NCBI GenBank assembly: GCA_025463745.1
Contig: JAODBB010000055.1
Coordinates: 1 to 55,515, forward strand
From: Subtercola sp.
GTDB lineage: Bacteria; Actinomycetota; Actinomycetes; Actinomycetales; Microbacteriaceae
Direction: 5' to 3'
Length of the DNA: 55,515 nt
A model generated the notes under the pieces. It saw only the letters and a program-made list of their open reading frames with translations, searched no databases and was not told where the DNA came from. A program made the translations under genes and the position numbers. The first letter of the stretch is position 1; every line of letters starts with the position of its first letter. Positions 8,380 through 17,986 of the stretch are shown piece after piece.

Positions 8380-10086
8380 TCAGGTCTGCGTCGCCAGCAG
8401 ACTGACGCCCTTGGTGTTCGTCTGCCAGCCGCTGCCACGCTGCTGCTGCAAGTCGCCGGCCGACGTGAGCAGCCACAACCCGCTCACGTCGTTCGCTCCT
8501 GAGAGGCTGACGGCCGAGACCGGCACGCCGAGATTGCTGCTGATGCCGCCGATCTGCTGCAGAACAATGCGGTCGTCGCCACTGGCCGACGCCGTCAGCG
8601 AGGCGACGTTCGAGTCATCGACCCACGTCGCATCCTCTGGTGTACCCGGGCCGCTGGCGAGGATCACCGGATCGCCGAGGCGCTGCGGCACACCGTCTTT
8701 GTCGCGAATGACTGCCGCGACCACCAGTTTCGGAGCGCCGTCGGCCAGCGTGAACGCCAGCACCCTCGTACCGTCGCGCGACACATCGAGCGAGACGATC
8801 GACTGCGCGCCATCCCAGTTCACGGCGACCGGATGCACGGTTCCATCGCTGCCGTACGCGTGCACATCCCCCGGCGAACCGGCAGGCACCGTCCAGACGT
8901 AACCTGCAGGGTCGAGTGACGGCGGCACGAGATTCGGCCGGTTGTCCACCAGCACCGCATCGTTCGCACCGGGTTGTACCGCGAAGACTCCGATAGCGGT
9001 TCCGACGGCGAAGACTCTCGCCGACGACGTGACCGAAAGGGGCGCGAGAGCCTGCACCTTGTCGCTCACTCCAGGAATGGGAACAGGGGCGTCGTTCGAG
9101 AGGTATCCGAACACGTTGGCCATGTCGACGAGAGGTTGGGAGTTGACCCGGGGGTTGACGGTCGGCGTGGGGCCGGCAGCGATGGGCACCTGGTTCTGGT
9201 TGACCGTGATGACGACGCTCGCCACCGACGCCACCGTGCTGAGGCTCTCATCGAGCTGGTATTGCATGCGCTGCAGCGATTGAGGCGTCTGCGACAAGAT
9301 CTGGCTCGAGAGATCGACATTCGCCCTGCCCGATTCGACCACAACCGGCGAATTCTCTGTGCCGTCGGGAAAAGCGGTGACGACGGCGCCTTGCCCGAGC
9401 CACGGCGCAGGCCCCGCGAGCAGCGCCTTCACCACTCGCGTGCTCGTCGTCTCGTCTTTCGCGAACCAGCGAACGTCGGGCACGAGGTACGTATAGGTCG
9501 GGTCGTAGAAGTACAGCGGATGCGAGCTGAACACCTGGCTGAACCGTAACTGCTCGAGGATGATGCCCGGGTTGGCCGCGCTGATGCGCCACTGCCCGCC
9601 TTCTTGGGCGAACGTGAACGGCAGAGTGACGGCAGCGCTCGAGCTGCTCTCGAGGTATTCACCGGTGGCATCGACCTCGGCCAGCGGGGTGACGCTGATG
9701 TTCATGGCGGTGTCGGAAAGGGTCGTTTCAGCTGGCTGACCCGCGTCGATGAGAACACCGGCATTCGGATCCCAGGTCTTCGAAAAGTCGCTGGTCAAAT
9801 ACTTCCGCGCCACCTTGTAGTCACCCTGTGGGCTGGCCGCCGCCTGCAGAAAGCCGTTGAGAATCTGAGACTGGTTCGCACCGGAGACCGGGTCGGGCGG
9901 CAGCAGAATGACGTCGCTGTCGTCGGGGGTCGAACTGACTTCTTGCGAGTGCACCGCACCCGAGTTCGGGATGCCCGTGCATCCGCTCACGGCCAGCACC
10001 GCCGTGACCGCGGCAGCGAGCGCAAGAGCCACTCGGCGGGCTGAGCGACGGGTGACCCGGCGGCGGGAAGGGGTCGAGCCGATCAT
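8380..10086 (-). CDS. lpqB: LpqB lipoprotein, MtrAB accessory protein
   Basis: The 568-residue protein has an Arg-rich start, a hydrophobic signal and a lipobox A-V-S-G-C (C36), so it is probably a lipoprotein on the outer face of the membrane. The first half resembles a GerMN-type sporulation/germination domain and the second half a beta-propeller-like region, the known layout of LpqB. LpqB interacts with the MtrB sensor in mycobacteria. Its ATG overlaps the mtrB stop by four bases, implying translational coupling. Confidence 0.94.
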   Translation of the reverse strand: MIGSTPSRRRVTRRSARRVALALAAAVTAVLAVSGCTGIPNSGAVHSQEVSSTPDDSDVILLPPDPVSGANQSQILNGFLQAAASPQGDYKVARKYLTSDFSKTWDPNAGVLIDAGQPAETTLSDTAMNISVTPLAEVDATGEYLESSSSAAVTLPFTFAQEGGQWRISAANPGIILEQLRFSQVFSSHPLYFYDPTYTYLVPDVRWFAKDETTSTRVVKALLAGPAPWLGQGAVVTAFPDGTENSPVVVESGRANVDLSSQILSQTPQSLQRMQYQLDESLSTVASVASVVITVNQNQVPIAAGPTPTVNPRVNSQPLVDMANVFGYLSNDAPVPIPGVSDKVQALAPLSVTSSARVFAVGTAIGVFAVQPGANDAVLVDNRPNLVPPSLDPAGYVWTVPAGSPGDVHAYGSDGTVHPVAVNWDGAQSIVSLDVSRDGTRVLAFTLADGAPKLVVAAVIRDKDGVPQRLGDPVILASGPGTPEDATWVDDSNVASLTASASGDDRIVLQQIGGISSNLGVPVSAVSLSGANDVSGLWLLTSAGDLQQQRGSGWQTNTKGVSLLATQT

Positions 10087-11834
10087 CCCTTGCCCTCCGT
10101 CGGCAGCACGACGGGCTCGTCGTAGGTGTGGGTGGGGTCGTACGAGCGGGTGAACAAGTGGGCTCCGGTGTCGTCGGTGCGTTCGGTCTGCCGGGATTCG
10201 TCGAGGTCTTCGGGTGGCAGCGGAATGGGCGACGTGCCCACGGGCCGGCCGTGCACGCGCGGGAGGGTCAGCCGAAAACAGCTGCCGACGCCGCTCTCCG
10301 ACCAGACCTCGAGCTGACCGCCGTGCAGCGCGGCGTCTTCGAGAGAGATGGCGAGGCCGAGGCCGGTGCCGCCGATGGTGCGCTTGCGAGACGGGTCGGC
10401 CCGCCAGAATCGCTCGAACACACGCTCGGCGTCGTCGGGGCTCATGCCGATGCCGTAGTCGCGCACGGCGATCGCAATGGCCGACACATTGCTGTCGACC
10501 GAAACCTGAATGGGGCGGCCTTCGCCATGTTCGATCGCGTTGCCGAGCAGATTGGTGACGATGCGCCGGATGCGACGCGAATCCATGTCGACCTCGACAT
10601 GCCCGCCTGGGGCGTAGATGCGCATCTCCGACCCCGCGGCTTCGGCGAGCGGGCGCATCTGATCGATAGCGTCGACGGCCAGGCGCACGAGGCTGGCCGG
10701 CTCAATGTTGAGATCGGCCGACCCCGCGTCGAAGCGGCTGATCTCGAGTAGATCGTTCAGCAGCAGTTCGAACCTAACCGTCTGCGTGTGCAGCAGTTCG
10801 GCGGTTCTGCCGATGGCCGGCTCGAAACTCTCACGCTTGTCGTAGAGAAGGTCGCCTGCCAGCCTGATGGTGGTGAGGGGCGTGCGCAACTCGTGCGAGA
10901 CATCCGACACGAATCGTTGCTGCAATTGCGACAATTCGGCGAGCTGCGTGATCTGACCTTGCATACTGTCGGCCATGCCGTTGAAGGAGCGTGCAAGGGT
11001 GGCGATGATGTCTTCGCCCTTCTCGGGGATGCGCACCTCGAGCTCACCCGAGGCGAGCTTCTCGCTGGTTTCGGCCGCGACACGGATCGGTTCGATGACC
11101 AGCCGCACGATCACCCAGGCGACGAGGGCGATGAGCAGGGTGAGCAGAAGCCCGGCGATCCACAGCGTCTGCTGCACGAAGCTGAGGGTCTGCGCCGAAT
11201 CGGCGAGGTTGTAGCCGAGGTAGAGCTGGTATTGGCCGGCGCTCGGGATGGTGAGCGGAGAGCCGACGATGATGCCCGGATCGGTGCCGCCTGAGCCGTT
11301 GGGCAGCGAAACCGACTGCCAGTATTGGGTCTGAGTTCCGGCTCCGGCGGTGACCTCGGCACGCAATTCGTCTGAGATGACGCCTTGTGTCACCAGCTCG
11401 GGGCTCGCGAACGGCAGAAACGATGTTGCCGTCTGGTCTTGCCCCGGCGCCGCGTAGATGGCGATGAGTCTCGACGATGACGACGACGTTATCTTGGTCT
11501 GGGCGGAGTTCAGCAGAGTGCTCACCGACGAATCGGTGCTCGAGTCAGACGCGTCGAAGATGGTCTGGGCCGTTCTCGCGGCCTGGTTCGCGTCGAGCAG
11601 CACCTGGTTGAGCCGCGAGTGGAAGAGGTCGTTGCCGATGCTGACCGACGTGTAGATTCCTGCGCCCAGCAGCGCGACGGTGGTCAGACCGATGGTGATG
11701 ACGATGGTGCGAAACTGCAGCGAGAGGCGCCACCAGCCGACGATCTGCCGCGGCCACGCCCGCCATTCGTGCGCGAGGAACGGGCCGATGCGGCTGCGCC
11801 CCGATCGGCCCGGCGACGCGGCCGACGTCACCAT
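10083..11834 (-). CDS. mtrB: sensor histidine kinase MtrB
   Basis: The 583-residue membrane kinase has a first membrane segment at about 41-62, an extracellular sensor (63-220), a second segment at about 223-246, a HAMP domain, the H box with S-H-E-L-R-T-P-L (His314), and a HATPase with N box NLLGNAIEHG and G boxes DYGIGMSPDD and GGTGLGLAI. The C-terminal 60 residues are Pro/Asp/Thr-rich. MtrB phosphorylates MtrA to control cell-wall hydrolases and division in actinobacteria. It is 59 bases downstream of mtrA and overlaps lpqB. Confidence 0.95.
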   Translation of the reverse strand: MVTSAASPGRSGRSRIGPFLAHEWRAWPRQIVGWWRLSLQFRTIVITIGLTTVALLGAGIYTSVSIGNDLFHSRLNQVLLDANQAARTAQTIFDASDSSTDSSVSTLLNSAQTKITSSSSSRLIAIYAAPGQDQTATSFLPFASPELVTQGVISDELRAEVTAGAGTQTQYWQSVSLPNGSGGTDPGIIVGSPLTIPSAGQYQLYLGYNLADSAQTLSFVQQTLWIAGLLLTLLIALVAWVIVRLVIEPIRVAAETSEKLASGELEVRIPEKGEDIIATLARSFNGMADSMQGQITQLAELSQLQQRFVSDVSHELRTPLTTIRLAGDLLYDKRESFEPAIGRTAELLHTQTVRFELLLNDLLEISRFDAGSADLNIEPASLVRLAVDAIDQMRPLAEAAGSEMRIYAPGGHVEVDMDSRRIRRIVTNLLGNAIEHGEGRPIQVSVDSNVSAIAIAVRDYGIGMSPDDAERVFERFWRADPSRKRTIGGTGLGLAISLEDAALHGGQLEVWSESGVGSCFRLTLPRVHGRPVGTSPIPLPPEDLDESRQTERTDDTGAHLFTRSYDPTHTYDEPVVLPTEGKG

Positions 11835-11893
11835 CGCTCGACTGACCTCACGCGATCAGCGGCCACGAATCACCGGAGCCGAGCATCCACTCG

Positions 11894-12589
11894 TCACGCA
11901 TCGACGACCGCACCTGCCCGGTAACCGACGCCGCGAACGGTCATCACGATGCGCGGGTTGTCGGGGTCTTCTTCGACCTTCGCACGCAGCCGCTGTACGT
12001 GAACGTTCACGAGGCGCGTATCGGCCTTGTAGTGGTAGCCCCACACCTGCTCGAGCAGCATTTCGCGCGTGAACACCTGCTGGGGTTTTGACGCCAGAGC
12101 GTGCAGCAGGTCGAACTCGAGGGGAGTCAGGTTGATGCGCCCGTCTCCCCGGCGAACCTCGTGCCCCGCCACGTCGAGCTCGATGTCACCGATCAGCATC
12201 GGCCCGTTCGCCAGTGCCGCCGCGAAGGCGCTCGGCCGCAGGCGGGTGCGGATGCGCGCCACCAGCTCTTTCGGGTTGAACGGTTTCACGATGTAGTCGT
12301 CAGCGCCCGATTCGAGGCCCTTCACCACATCGGTGGTGTCAGACTTGGCGGTGAGCATGATGATGGGAACCCCCGATTCGGCGCGGATCTGCGCGCAGAC
12401 CTCGATGCCGTCCATTCCGGGCAGCATCAGATCGAGCAGCACCAAGTCGGGGCGAGAAGCGGAGAAAGCGGCGAAGGCCTCCGAGCCGTCGGCGCAGAAG
12501 ATCGGTTCGAAATTCTCGGCCATCAGAACGATGCCGATCATTTCTGCGAGCGCGGGATCATCGTCGACCACCAGTATGCGAGCATCCAT
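11894..12589 (-). CDS. mtrA: response regulator MtrA (OmpR/PhoB class)
   Basis: The 231-residue regulator has a receiver domain with acidic pocket (VVDDD), phosphoacceptor D53 in LLDLMLPGMDG, the switch Thr in MLTAKSD and Lys in IVKPFNP, followed by a winged-helix DNA-binding domain with LTPLEFDLLHALA and VRGVGYRAG. It is first in the mtrA-mtrB-lpqB-comF-hpf order. MtrA is usually essential and controls cell-wall and replication genes in mycobacteria. A TACCCT/TATGAG-like stretch lies directly before the ATG, so a short or absent leader is possible. Confidence 0.96.
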   Translation of the reverse strand: MDARILVVDDDPALAEMIGIVLMAENFEPIFCADGSEAFAAFSASRPDLVLLDLMLPGMDGIEVCAQIRAESGVPIIMLTAKSDTTDVVKGLESGADDYIVKPFNPKELVARIRTRLRPSAFAAALANGPMLIGDIELDVAGHEVRRGDGRINLTPLEFDLLHALASKPQQVFTREMLLEQVWGYHYKADTRLVNVHVQRLRAKVEEDPDNPRIVMTVRGVGYRAGAVVDA

Positions 12590-12757
12590 AGCTCATAGGG
12601 TAGTGGAGCGCACCCCTTACGGGCTGTGTCGCGGCTGCGCGGCGGCTGACCACAGACTGTGCGAGCATGGGAGGGTGAAAGCGCCGATGCTGGCGCGGCG
12701 CGACGTGGGGGCGTGCTTCACAGACACATTTCTCGTAACGAAAATGAGGAACACCGT

Positions 12758-14257
12758 TTGAGTGACGATCACGAGGCGAGTGCGCCAGGTTCGGGCGGCG
12801 GGGCGCCTGAAGAGGGCGGGCCAGTGGATGCACGATCGGCCGCGCCCGAAGAGGCGACGCTCGCGGCAGCAGCAGCTCCGGCGGCAGCGGCAGCGGCAGC
12901 AGCAGCTCCGGCCCAGGCCCAGGCCGTTCCGGCTCCAGCACTCCTAGAAGTGCCGCCACCATCGCAGAACGCCGCGTACCCACCCCCTCCGCCTCAGAAC
13001 GGTGCGTACCCACCACCGCAGTTCGGCGCGTACCCACCACCGCAGTACGGGCAGTACGCCCCGCCACCGCAGTACGGGCAGTACGCCCCGCCACCCGCCC
13101 AATACGGGGCGTATCCACCACCTCCACCTCAGAACGCCGCGTACCCATCGCCACCGCAGTACGGCGCCTACCCACAACCGCAATATGGCGCATACCCTCC
13201 CCCACCGCCGGGCGCGGCGAATTGGGCCCCACCGCCCAAGCCGGGGCTCGTGCCGCTGCGCCCGCTCGGCTTCGGAACGCTGCTGGGCGCCCCGTTTCAG
13301 GTGCTGCGGCGCAACCCGGGGCCGACCTTCGGCAGCGCCCTGATCATCCAGTTCGCCATTTACCTCGTGACGATTCTCGTCGTTGGGGGCGCGACGTTCT
13401 TCGCCGTCAGCCGGGTGAGCCAGGCGAGCACCGCCGACACCCGTTCGATTGCGGCGGGATCAATCGTGATCGTGCTGCTCTCGGGGCTCATACCGCTGGC
13501 GTTGGCGCTCATTTCGAGTGCGCTGCTGCAGGGCATCCTCGTCATCGAGGTGTCGCGCGAAGTGCTCGGCGAGAAGCGCAAGATGGGCGAGCTATGGCGG
13601 GCGGCCGCGAAACGGCTGTGGCCACTCGTGCTGTGGATACTGCTCGAGGGCATCGCCGTGGTGGTAGTGCTCACCGTCGTGGTGGGCGTCATTGCGGCGC
13701 TCGCGTCGATCGGCGGGGCAGCCGGCGTGGCCCTCGCAGTGATCGCGGGGTTGGTGTTCGCGCTCGGGCTGACGGTTCTCGCGGTGTGGCTGGTCACAAA
13801 GACTTCGCTGGTGGCGTGCGCCATCGTGCTCGAAGGCCTCGGCGTGCGGGCTGCCATCGCGCGCTCGTGGCGGTTGACGAACAGGTCGTTCTGGAAGACG
13901 TTCGGCACCGAGATTCTCGTGTACCTGATCGTGTACATCGCCAGCCTCGTCGTCACTTACCCAGTGAGTCTTCTGCTCAGTCTGGCGTTCGGGTTGTTCA
14001 GCCCGAACGCGTCGTCTGACTCCAGCACAAGCGGCCTCATCTCTCTCCTCGTCGTCGATCTCGTGGTCGGCGTGATCCAAATCGTCTTCGGCGCCATCAC
14101 CGCCGTCGTGCAGGCGGCCGCCATCTCGGTCATCTACATCGATCTGCGCATGCGCAAAGAGGGCCTCGACCTCGAACTGATCCGGTTCGTCGAAGCACGT
14201 CAAGCGGGGTTGACGACACCGAGCGACGATCCGTACCGGGTGCAAAGGCCGGTCTGA
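12758..14257 (+). CDS. Pro/Tyr-rich multi-pass membrane protein
   Basis: The 499-residue product begins with an acidic and Ala-rich stretch, then about 85 residues of PPPQYGAY-like repeats, then a membrane domain of about six hydrophobic segments. The membrane domain resembles the glycerophosphodiester-phosphodiesterase-associated membrane domain widespread in actinobacteria, but no catalytic domain is present. TTG at 12758 is chosen because GAGGA lies seven bases upstream; the ATG at 12659 has no such site. It heads a cluster with DUF4129, DUF4350, MoxR and DUF58 genes, only two bases before the next start. Function unknown. Confidence 0.75.
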   Translation: MSDDHEASAPGSGGGAPEEGGPVDARSAAPEEATLAAAAAPAAAAAAAAAPAQAQAVPAPALLEVPPPSQNAAYPPPPPQNGAYPPPQFGAYPPPQYGQYAPPPQYGQYAPPPAQYGAYPPPPPQNAAYPSPPQYGAYPQPQYGAYPPPPPGAANWAPPPKPGLVPLRPLGFGTLLGAPFQVLRRNPGPTFGSALIIQFAIYLVTILVVGGATFFAVSRVSQASTADTRSIAAGSIVIVLLSGLIPLALALISSALLQGILVIEVSREVLGEKRKMGELWRAAAKRLWPLVLWILLEGIAVVVVLTVVVGVIAALASIGGAAGVALAVIAGLVFALGLTVLAVWLVTKTSLVACAIVLEGLGVRAAIARSWRLTNRSFWKTFGTEILVYLIVYIASLVVTYPVSLLLSLAFGLFSPNASSDSSTSGLISLLVVDLVVGVIQIVFGAITAVVQAAAISVIYIDLRMRKEGLDLELIRFVEARQAGLTTPSDDPYRVQRPV

Positions 14258-14259
14258 GC

Positions 14260-15117
14260 GTGCTGACGGCCGTGCCGTTCGGGGTTTTCGTGTCGCTGAG
14301 TTCGCTCGGCGACGTTCCGGTCGACCCGTCGGCTCCGGATGCCCGGCAGTGGCTGATCGACGAACTCAGTAAACCGCAATACACCCAAGCCAAGCCGACC
14401 CTGCTCGATCGCGCCGCCTCGGCCTTCGGCGACTGGCTCGCTTCACTCGTCGTGCCCTCCGATGGCAATCTCGGCGGGTTGCTGCCGGTGCTCGCGGTGG
14501 TGATTCTGATCGCCCTCGTCGTTGCGGCATTCATCGTGTTCGGGCGGCCGCGCCGCAATCGGCAGGCTGCGACACGAATCGAGGCGCTGTTCGGGTCGGA
14601 TGATCGGCGAACCTCGACACAATTGCGGGCATCCGCAGCCGCAGCCGCGAGCGCCGGTGACTACGTGACGGCTATCGAAGAAATGTACCGTTCGATCGCC
14701 CGGCGTCAGGCCGAACGCACTGTCGTTCGGGTGAGCCCCGGCACGACGGCACGTGATTTCGCCGTGCGAGCGGGGCAGGCGTATACGGGTGCCGCTCTGC
14801 GGCTGGAGTCGGCAGCGCAGGTGTTCGACTCGGTTCGGTACCTCGGTGGCCGTGCTACGCCGGCCGGGTACGAGCAGCTCGCCGCGCTCGAGACGGAGTT
14901 GCGCGATCTCGCGCCGGAGCGCCGCGAATCGGTGCTGGCGGGCGGGCCGCCCGGCTCCGGCAGTCCGGGCGGGCCACCCAGCGGAGTGGGCGTAGCAGCA
15001 GGCGGACTGAACGGCAGCGGGATTGGCGGCGAAGGCGCGGCCGGTGGCAGCCTCACTGCGAGCGCGCATGCTGGCAGCGCACCGGGTGCGGCTACCCAGC
15101 GGGGTGGTTCATCGTGA
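14260..15117 (+). CDS. DUF4129-domain membrane protein
   Basis: The 285-residue protein has an N-terminal extracytoplasmic stretch (RQWLIDELSKPQY), one strong membrane segment (about 70-90, VLAVVILIALVVAAFIVFG), and a cytosolic DUF4129 domain (about 115-215: AAAAASAGDYVTAIEEMYRS ... RYLGGRATPAGYEQLAALE), ending in a Gly/Pro-rich tail. In actinobacteria this family travels with DUF4350, MoxR and DUF58 genes and resembles transglutaminase-associated proteins. GTG start; the stop overlaps the next gene by four bases. Function unproven. Confidence 0.85.
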   Translation: MLTAVPFGVFVSLSSLGDVPVDPSAPDARQWLIDELSKPQYTQAKPTLLDRAASAFGDWLASLVVPSDGNLGGLLPVLAVVILIALVVAAFIVFGRPRRNRQAATRIEALFGSDDRRTSTQLRASAAAAASAGDYVTAIEEMYRSIARRQAERTVVRVSPGTTARDFAVRAGQAYTGAALRLESAAQVFDSVRYLGGRATPAGYEQLAALETELRDLAPERRESVLAGGPPGSGSPGGPPSGVGVAAGGLNGSGIGGEGAAGGSLTASAHAGSAPGAATQRGGSS

Positions 15118-16598
15118 CGGCGACACAAGCGGCTCCCGCTGCCCCGACGCCCGGCGTAGGCGTAGGCGGCCCGGCGGGCGGACAACGAGTCGCCGACGGC
15201 GCTACACCGACGGTTCGCGCGTTCTTCAAGCAGTGGTCGTTCTGGGTGGGCGCGGGCGTTTTCGTCGTGTTGGCCAGTCTGGTGCTGCTGCTCGTGCGAG
15301 GCGGAACGGGGGCCGCCGACAGCGCTCCGCTGTCGATCACGAGCCCGGCACCGGGAGGCAGCCAAGCCCTGGCCGAAGTGCTGCGGCAGCAGGGCGTGAC
15401 GGTGACCGCCGTGAATACCCTCGACGCGGCTCAGGCAGCCGTGGCGGCGGCCGGCGGCGGGGGCAACGGGGGCGGCGTGGCAGCCGGCGGCGCGGCGGGC
15501 CCGGGCAGGGCGCTCACCGCCGCCACCGGCCCGACCGTGCTCATCTACGATCCCGACGAGTACTTGCCCGGCGACCGGTACGACGAAGTCAGCGCGCTCG
15601 GCGCCCGCCTCGTGCTCGTGCAGCCCGACATTTTCGAGCTCGAAGGAGTCGCACCCTCGATCTCGCTGGCGGGGCCTCCCACCGGCCCGGCCGACAACAG
15701 CACCACCGCGACCGCGGGATGCACGCTCCCCGCCGCTCAGGCCGCGGGATCCATCACTATCTCAGGCACGACCTACCGCCCCACTGAGGGCGCCGCCGGA
15801 ACGGGCTCGACGGGCTCCGGCTCGTCGGGGTCGAGCTCGACCGGCTCGATGAGCTCCGGCTCTGGCGTGCCGAGTTCGATCGCAACCGCACAGGCCGTCA
15901 CCGCGTGCTTCGAGACGGGCGGCAACGCGTACTCCGTCGTCGAATCGACGGCCGGAACCGTGCCCGTCACCGTATTGGGTTCCCCCGACGTGCTCACCAA
16001 CGAGCAGATCACCACAGCCGGCAACGCCGCGCTCGCCCTCGGGTTGCTCGGGCAGAGCGATTCGCTCGTCTGGTACACGCCGAGCGCCGCAGACGTGCTG
16101 GCGAACGGGCCGCCGAGCCTTGGAGCGCTGACTCCGGGGTGGGTGACTCCGCTCATCCTGCTGCTCGTCGTGGTGTTCATCGCGTCCGCGGTGTGGCGGG
16201 GGCGCAGGCTCGGGCCGGTGGTCGTCGAGAACCTGCCGGTGATCGTACGGGGCAACGAAACCGTGACGGGCCGCGCGCGGCTCTACGCACGGTCGGGTGC
16301 ACGACTGCGCGCGCTCGATGCCCTCCGCATCGGCACCAGCGGCCGCCTGGCCGGGATGCTCGGCCTCCCCCGCCGCGCAACGCTCGACGAGATCATTCTG
16401 CAGACCTCTGCCGCGACCGGCATTCCAGCCGCCGATATTGCGAGCGTGCTCGTCAACCGGCTGCCGAGCTCCGAAGCCGACCTGCTCGCGCTCTCGCGGC
16501 AGCTCGCCGACGTGGAGCGCGTGGTGCGGCAGAGCGTGTACGGCTCGGCACCGCCCACCTCGGCAGCGCCCTCAACCACACCGTCCTCTACCCACTAG
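15114..16598 (+). CDS. DUF4350-domain membrane protein
   Basis: The 494-residue protein has a membrane segment at about 40-62, an extracytoplasmic DUF4350 domain (SITSPAPGGSQALAEVLRQQGV ... ILGSPDVLTNEQI type motifs; the latter resembles a GATase-like fold) interrupted by Gly- and Ser-rich low-complexity loops at about 113-135 and 228-250, a second membrane segment at about 343-362, and a cytosolic tail. The GTG start overlaps the DUF4129 stop by four bases, implying coupling. The family is a partner of MoxR/DUF58 systems. Confidence 0.85.
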   Translation: MTATQAAPAAPTPGVGVGGPAGGQRVADGATPTVRAFFKQWSFWVGAGVFVVLASLVLLLVRGGTGAADSAPLSITSPAPGGSQALAEVLRQQGVTVTAVNTLDAAQAAVAAAGGGGNGGGVAAGGAAGPGRALTAATGPTVLIYDPDEYLPGDRYDEVSALGARLVLVQPDIFELEGVAPSISLAGPPTGPADNSTTATAGCTLPAAQAAGSITISGTTYRPTEGAAGTGSTGSGSSGSSSTGSMSSGSGVPSSIATAQAVTACFETGGNAYSVVESTAGTVPVTVLGSPDVLTNEQITTAGNAALALGLLGQSDSLVWYTPSAADVLANGPPSLGALTPGWVTPLILLLVVVFIASAVWRGRRLGPVVVENLPVIVRGNETVTGRARLYARSGARLRALDALRIGTSGRLAGMLGLPRRATLDEIILQTSAATGIPAADIASVLVNRLPSSEADLLALSRQLADVERVVRQSVYGSAPPTSAAPSTTPSSTH

Positions 16599-16619
16599 CC
16601 CCACCAGTAAGGAACGCTC

Positions 16620-17759
16620 GTGACCGATTACACCGCCGCTGCCAGCACGGAGCAAGGCACTGCCGCAGGCGCCGAGAACTTCGCGGCCGCACCAGCGCAG
16701 CCCGGCGCAGCCGCCGCGCAGAACCCGGGCGCAGCAACGGCCGCGCATCCGGCCGCCGGGCCAGGCGCGCTGTCGCACGCAGCGAGCAGCGACCCGGCAC
16801 CCAGCACCAACGAGGAGTTGCGCCACGCGCTCTCACGCGTGCGCACCGAGGTGGGCAAGGCCGTCGTCGGCCAAGACGGCGCCGTCAGCGGGATGCTCGT
16901 CGCACTGCTCGCGCGCGGGCACGTGCTGCTCGAGGGCGTTCCCGGCGTCGCGAAGACGCTGCTCGTTCGTTCGCTGTCGGCGGCCCTCAGCCTCGACACC
17001 AAGCGGGTGCAGTTCACTCCCGATCTGATGCCCGGCGACGTGACGGGATCGCTGATCTACGACGCACGTTCGGGTGAGTTTCAGTTTCGTGACGGGCCGG
17101 TGTTCACGAACATCCTGCTCGCCGACGAGATCAACCGCACGCCGCCGAAGACCCAATCGGCTCTGCTCGAGGCCATGGAGGAACGCCAGGTCAGCGTCGA
17201 CGGTGTGAGCCGGCCGCTGCCCGACCCGTTTCTGGTGGCCGCCACGATGAACCCCATCGAATACGAGGGCACGTACACCTTGCCCGAGGCGCAGCTCGAC
17301 CGGTTTCTGCTGAAACTGACGCTCGAGATTCCGGAACGTGATGCCGAGATCGCCATGCTCGCCCGGCACGCGGCGGGCTTCAACCCGCGAGATCTGGCGG
17401 CGGCCGGGGTGACGGCCGTGCTCGGCGCTCGGCAATTGCACGAGGCCCAGGCGGCGGTGGCGGCCGTGCAAGCGACTCCGGATGTTCTCGCCTACGCCAT
17501 CGACCTGGCCCGTGCCACGCGCCACAGCCCCTCGGTGAAGCTCGGGGTGAGCCCGCGCGGAAGCACAGCATTGCTCGCTTCAGCCAAGGCGTGGGCGTGG
17601 CTCAACGGGTTCGACTGGATCACTCCCGACCACATCCAGGCCATGGTGCTGCCGGTGCTGCGGCACCGCATCCAGCTGCGGCCCGAGGCCGAGCTCGAAG
17701 GGGTGTCGGTCGATACGATTCTGCGCGGCATTCTCGCGCAGGTGCAGGTGCCGATCTAG
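16620..17759 (+). CDS. MoxR-family AAA+ ATPase
   Basis: The 379-residue ATPase has Walker A G-V-P-G-V-A-K-T at about 106-113, Walker B with ADEINR, the sensor-1 segment ATMNPIEYEG, arginine-finger region AQLDRF and a lid domain ending ILRGILAQVQVPI. MoxR proteins act as chaperone-like ATPases for membrane or metal-insertion complexes, usually with a DUF58 partner, which follows here. Residues 1-60 are an Ala/Pro/Gly-rich extension not usual for the family. GTG start with AAGGAA upstream. Confidence 0.93.
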   Translation: MTDYTAAASTEQGTAAGAENFAAAPAQPGAAAAQNPGAATAAHPAAGPGALSHAASSDPAPSTNEELRHALSRVRTEVGKAVVGQDGAVSGMLVALLARGHVLLEGVPGVAKTLLVRSLSAALSLDTKRVQFTPDLMPGDVTGSLIYDARSGEFQFRDGPVFTNILLADEINRTPPKTQSALLEAMEERQVSVDGVSRPLPDPFLVAATMNPIEYEGTYTLPEAQLDRFLLKLTLEIPERDAEIAMLARHAAGFNPRDLAAAGVTAVLGARQLHEAQAAVAAVQATPDVLAYAIDLARATRHSPSVKLGVSPRGSTALLASAKAWAWLNGFDWITPDHIQAMVLPVLRHRIQLRPEAELEGVSVDTILRGILAQVQVPI

Positions 17760-17791
17760 CGCCGCGCGCCTCATCCCGCTCCGCGGTCGAC

Positions 17792-17933
17792 TTGCTCCCG
17801 CCCCCCCTCGCCCCTTCTCCGCTCCCGTTCTCCCACCCCGTCCCCCTCGCTCCCGCCCACCCGTCCCCTCGGCCCGTTCGGTTTTCCCGTCCGGCCCTTC
17901 CCTCCTCCGATCCGTCCCGTCCCGTCCCGCCAC
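17792..17933. other. polypyrimidine tract with G-quadruplex potential on the minus strand
   Basis: About 140 bases between moxR and the DUF58 gene are overwhelmingly C and T on the plus strand. The minus strand contains several G-runs close together, for example around 17798-17815 and 17895-17930 (GGGACGGGACGGGAC). It has no coding or ribosome binding signals. Confidence 0.75.
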
Positions 17934-17944
17934 CGTGAGGCACC

Positions 17945-17986
17945 TGCGCCGAATTGCGGCACCTGTGCACGACTCACTTCGGCGCA
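17945..17986. repeat. inverted repeat between moxR and DUF58 genes
   Basis: Arms TGCGCCGAA (17945-17953) and TTCGGCGCA (17978-17986) pair perfectly around a 24-base loop. The same arms form the hairpin at 30568-30609. The element might act as a terminator or attenuator before the DUF58 gene, or as a dispersed repeat. Confidence 0.65.

Noticed and set aside
12762-12947. Alternative ATG frame at the start of the Pro/Tyr-rich protein
   Set aside because: Short Arg-rich frame that ends early; the TTG at 12758 with a good ribosome binding site opens the real frame.
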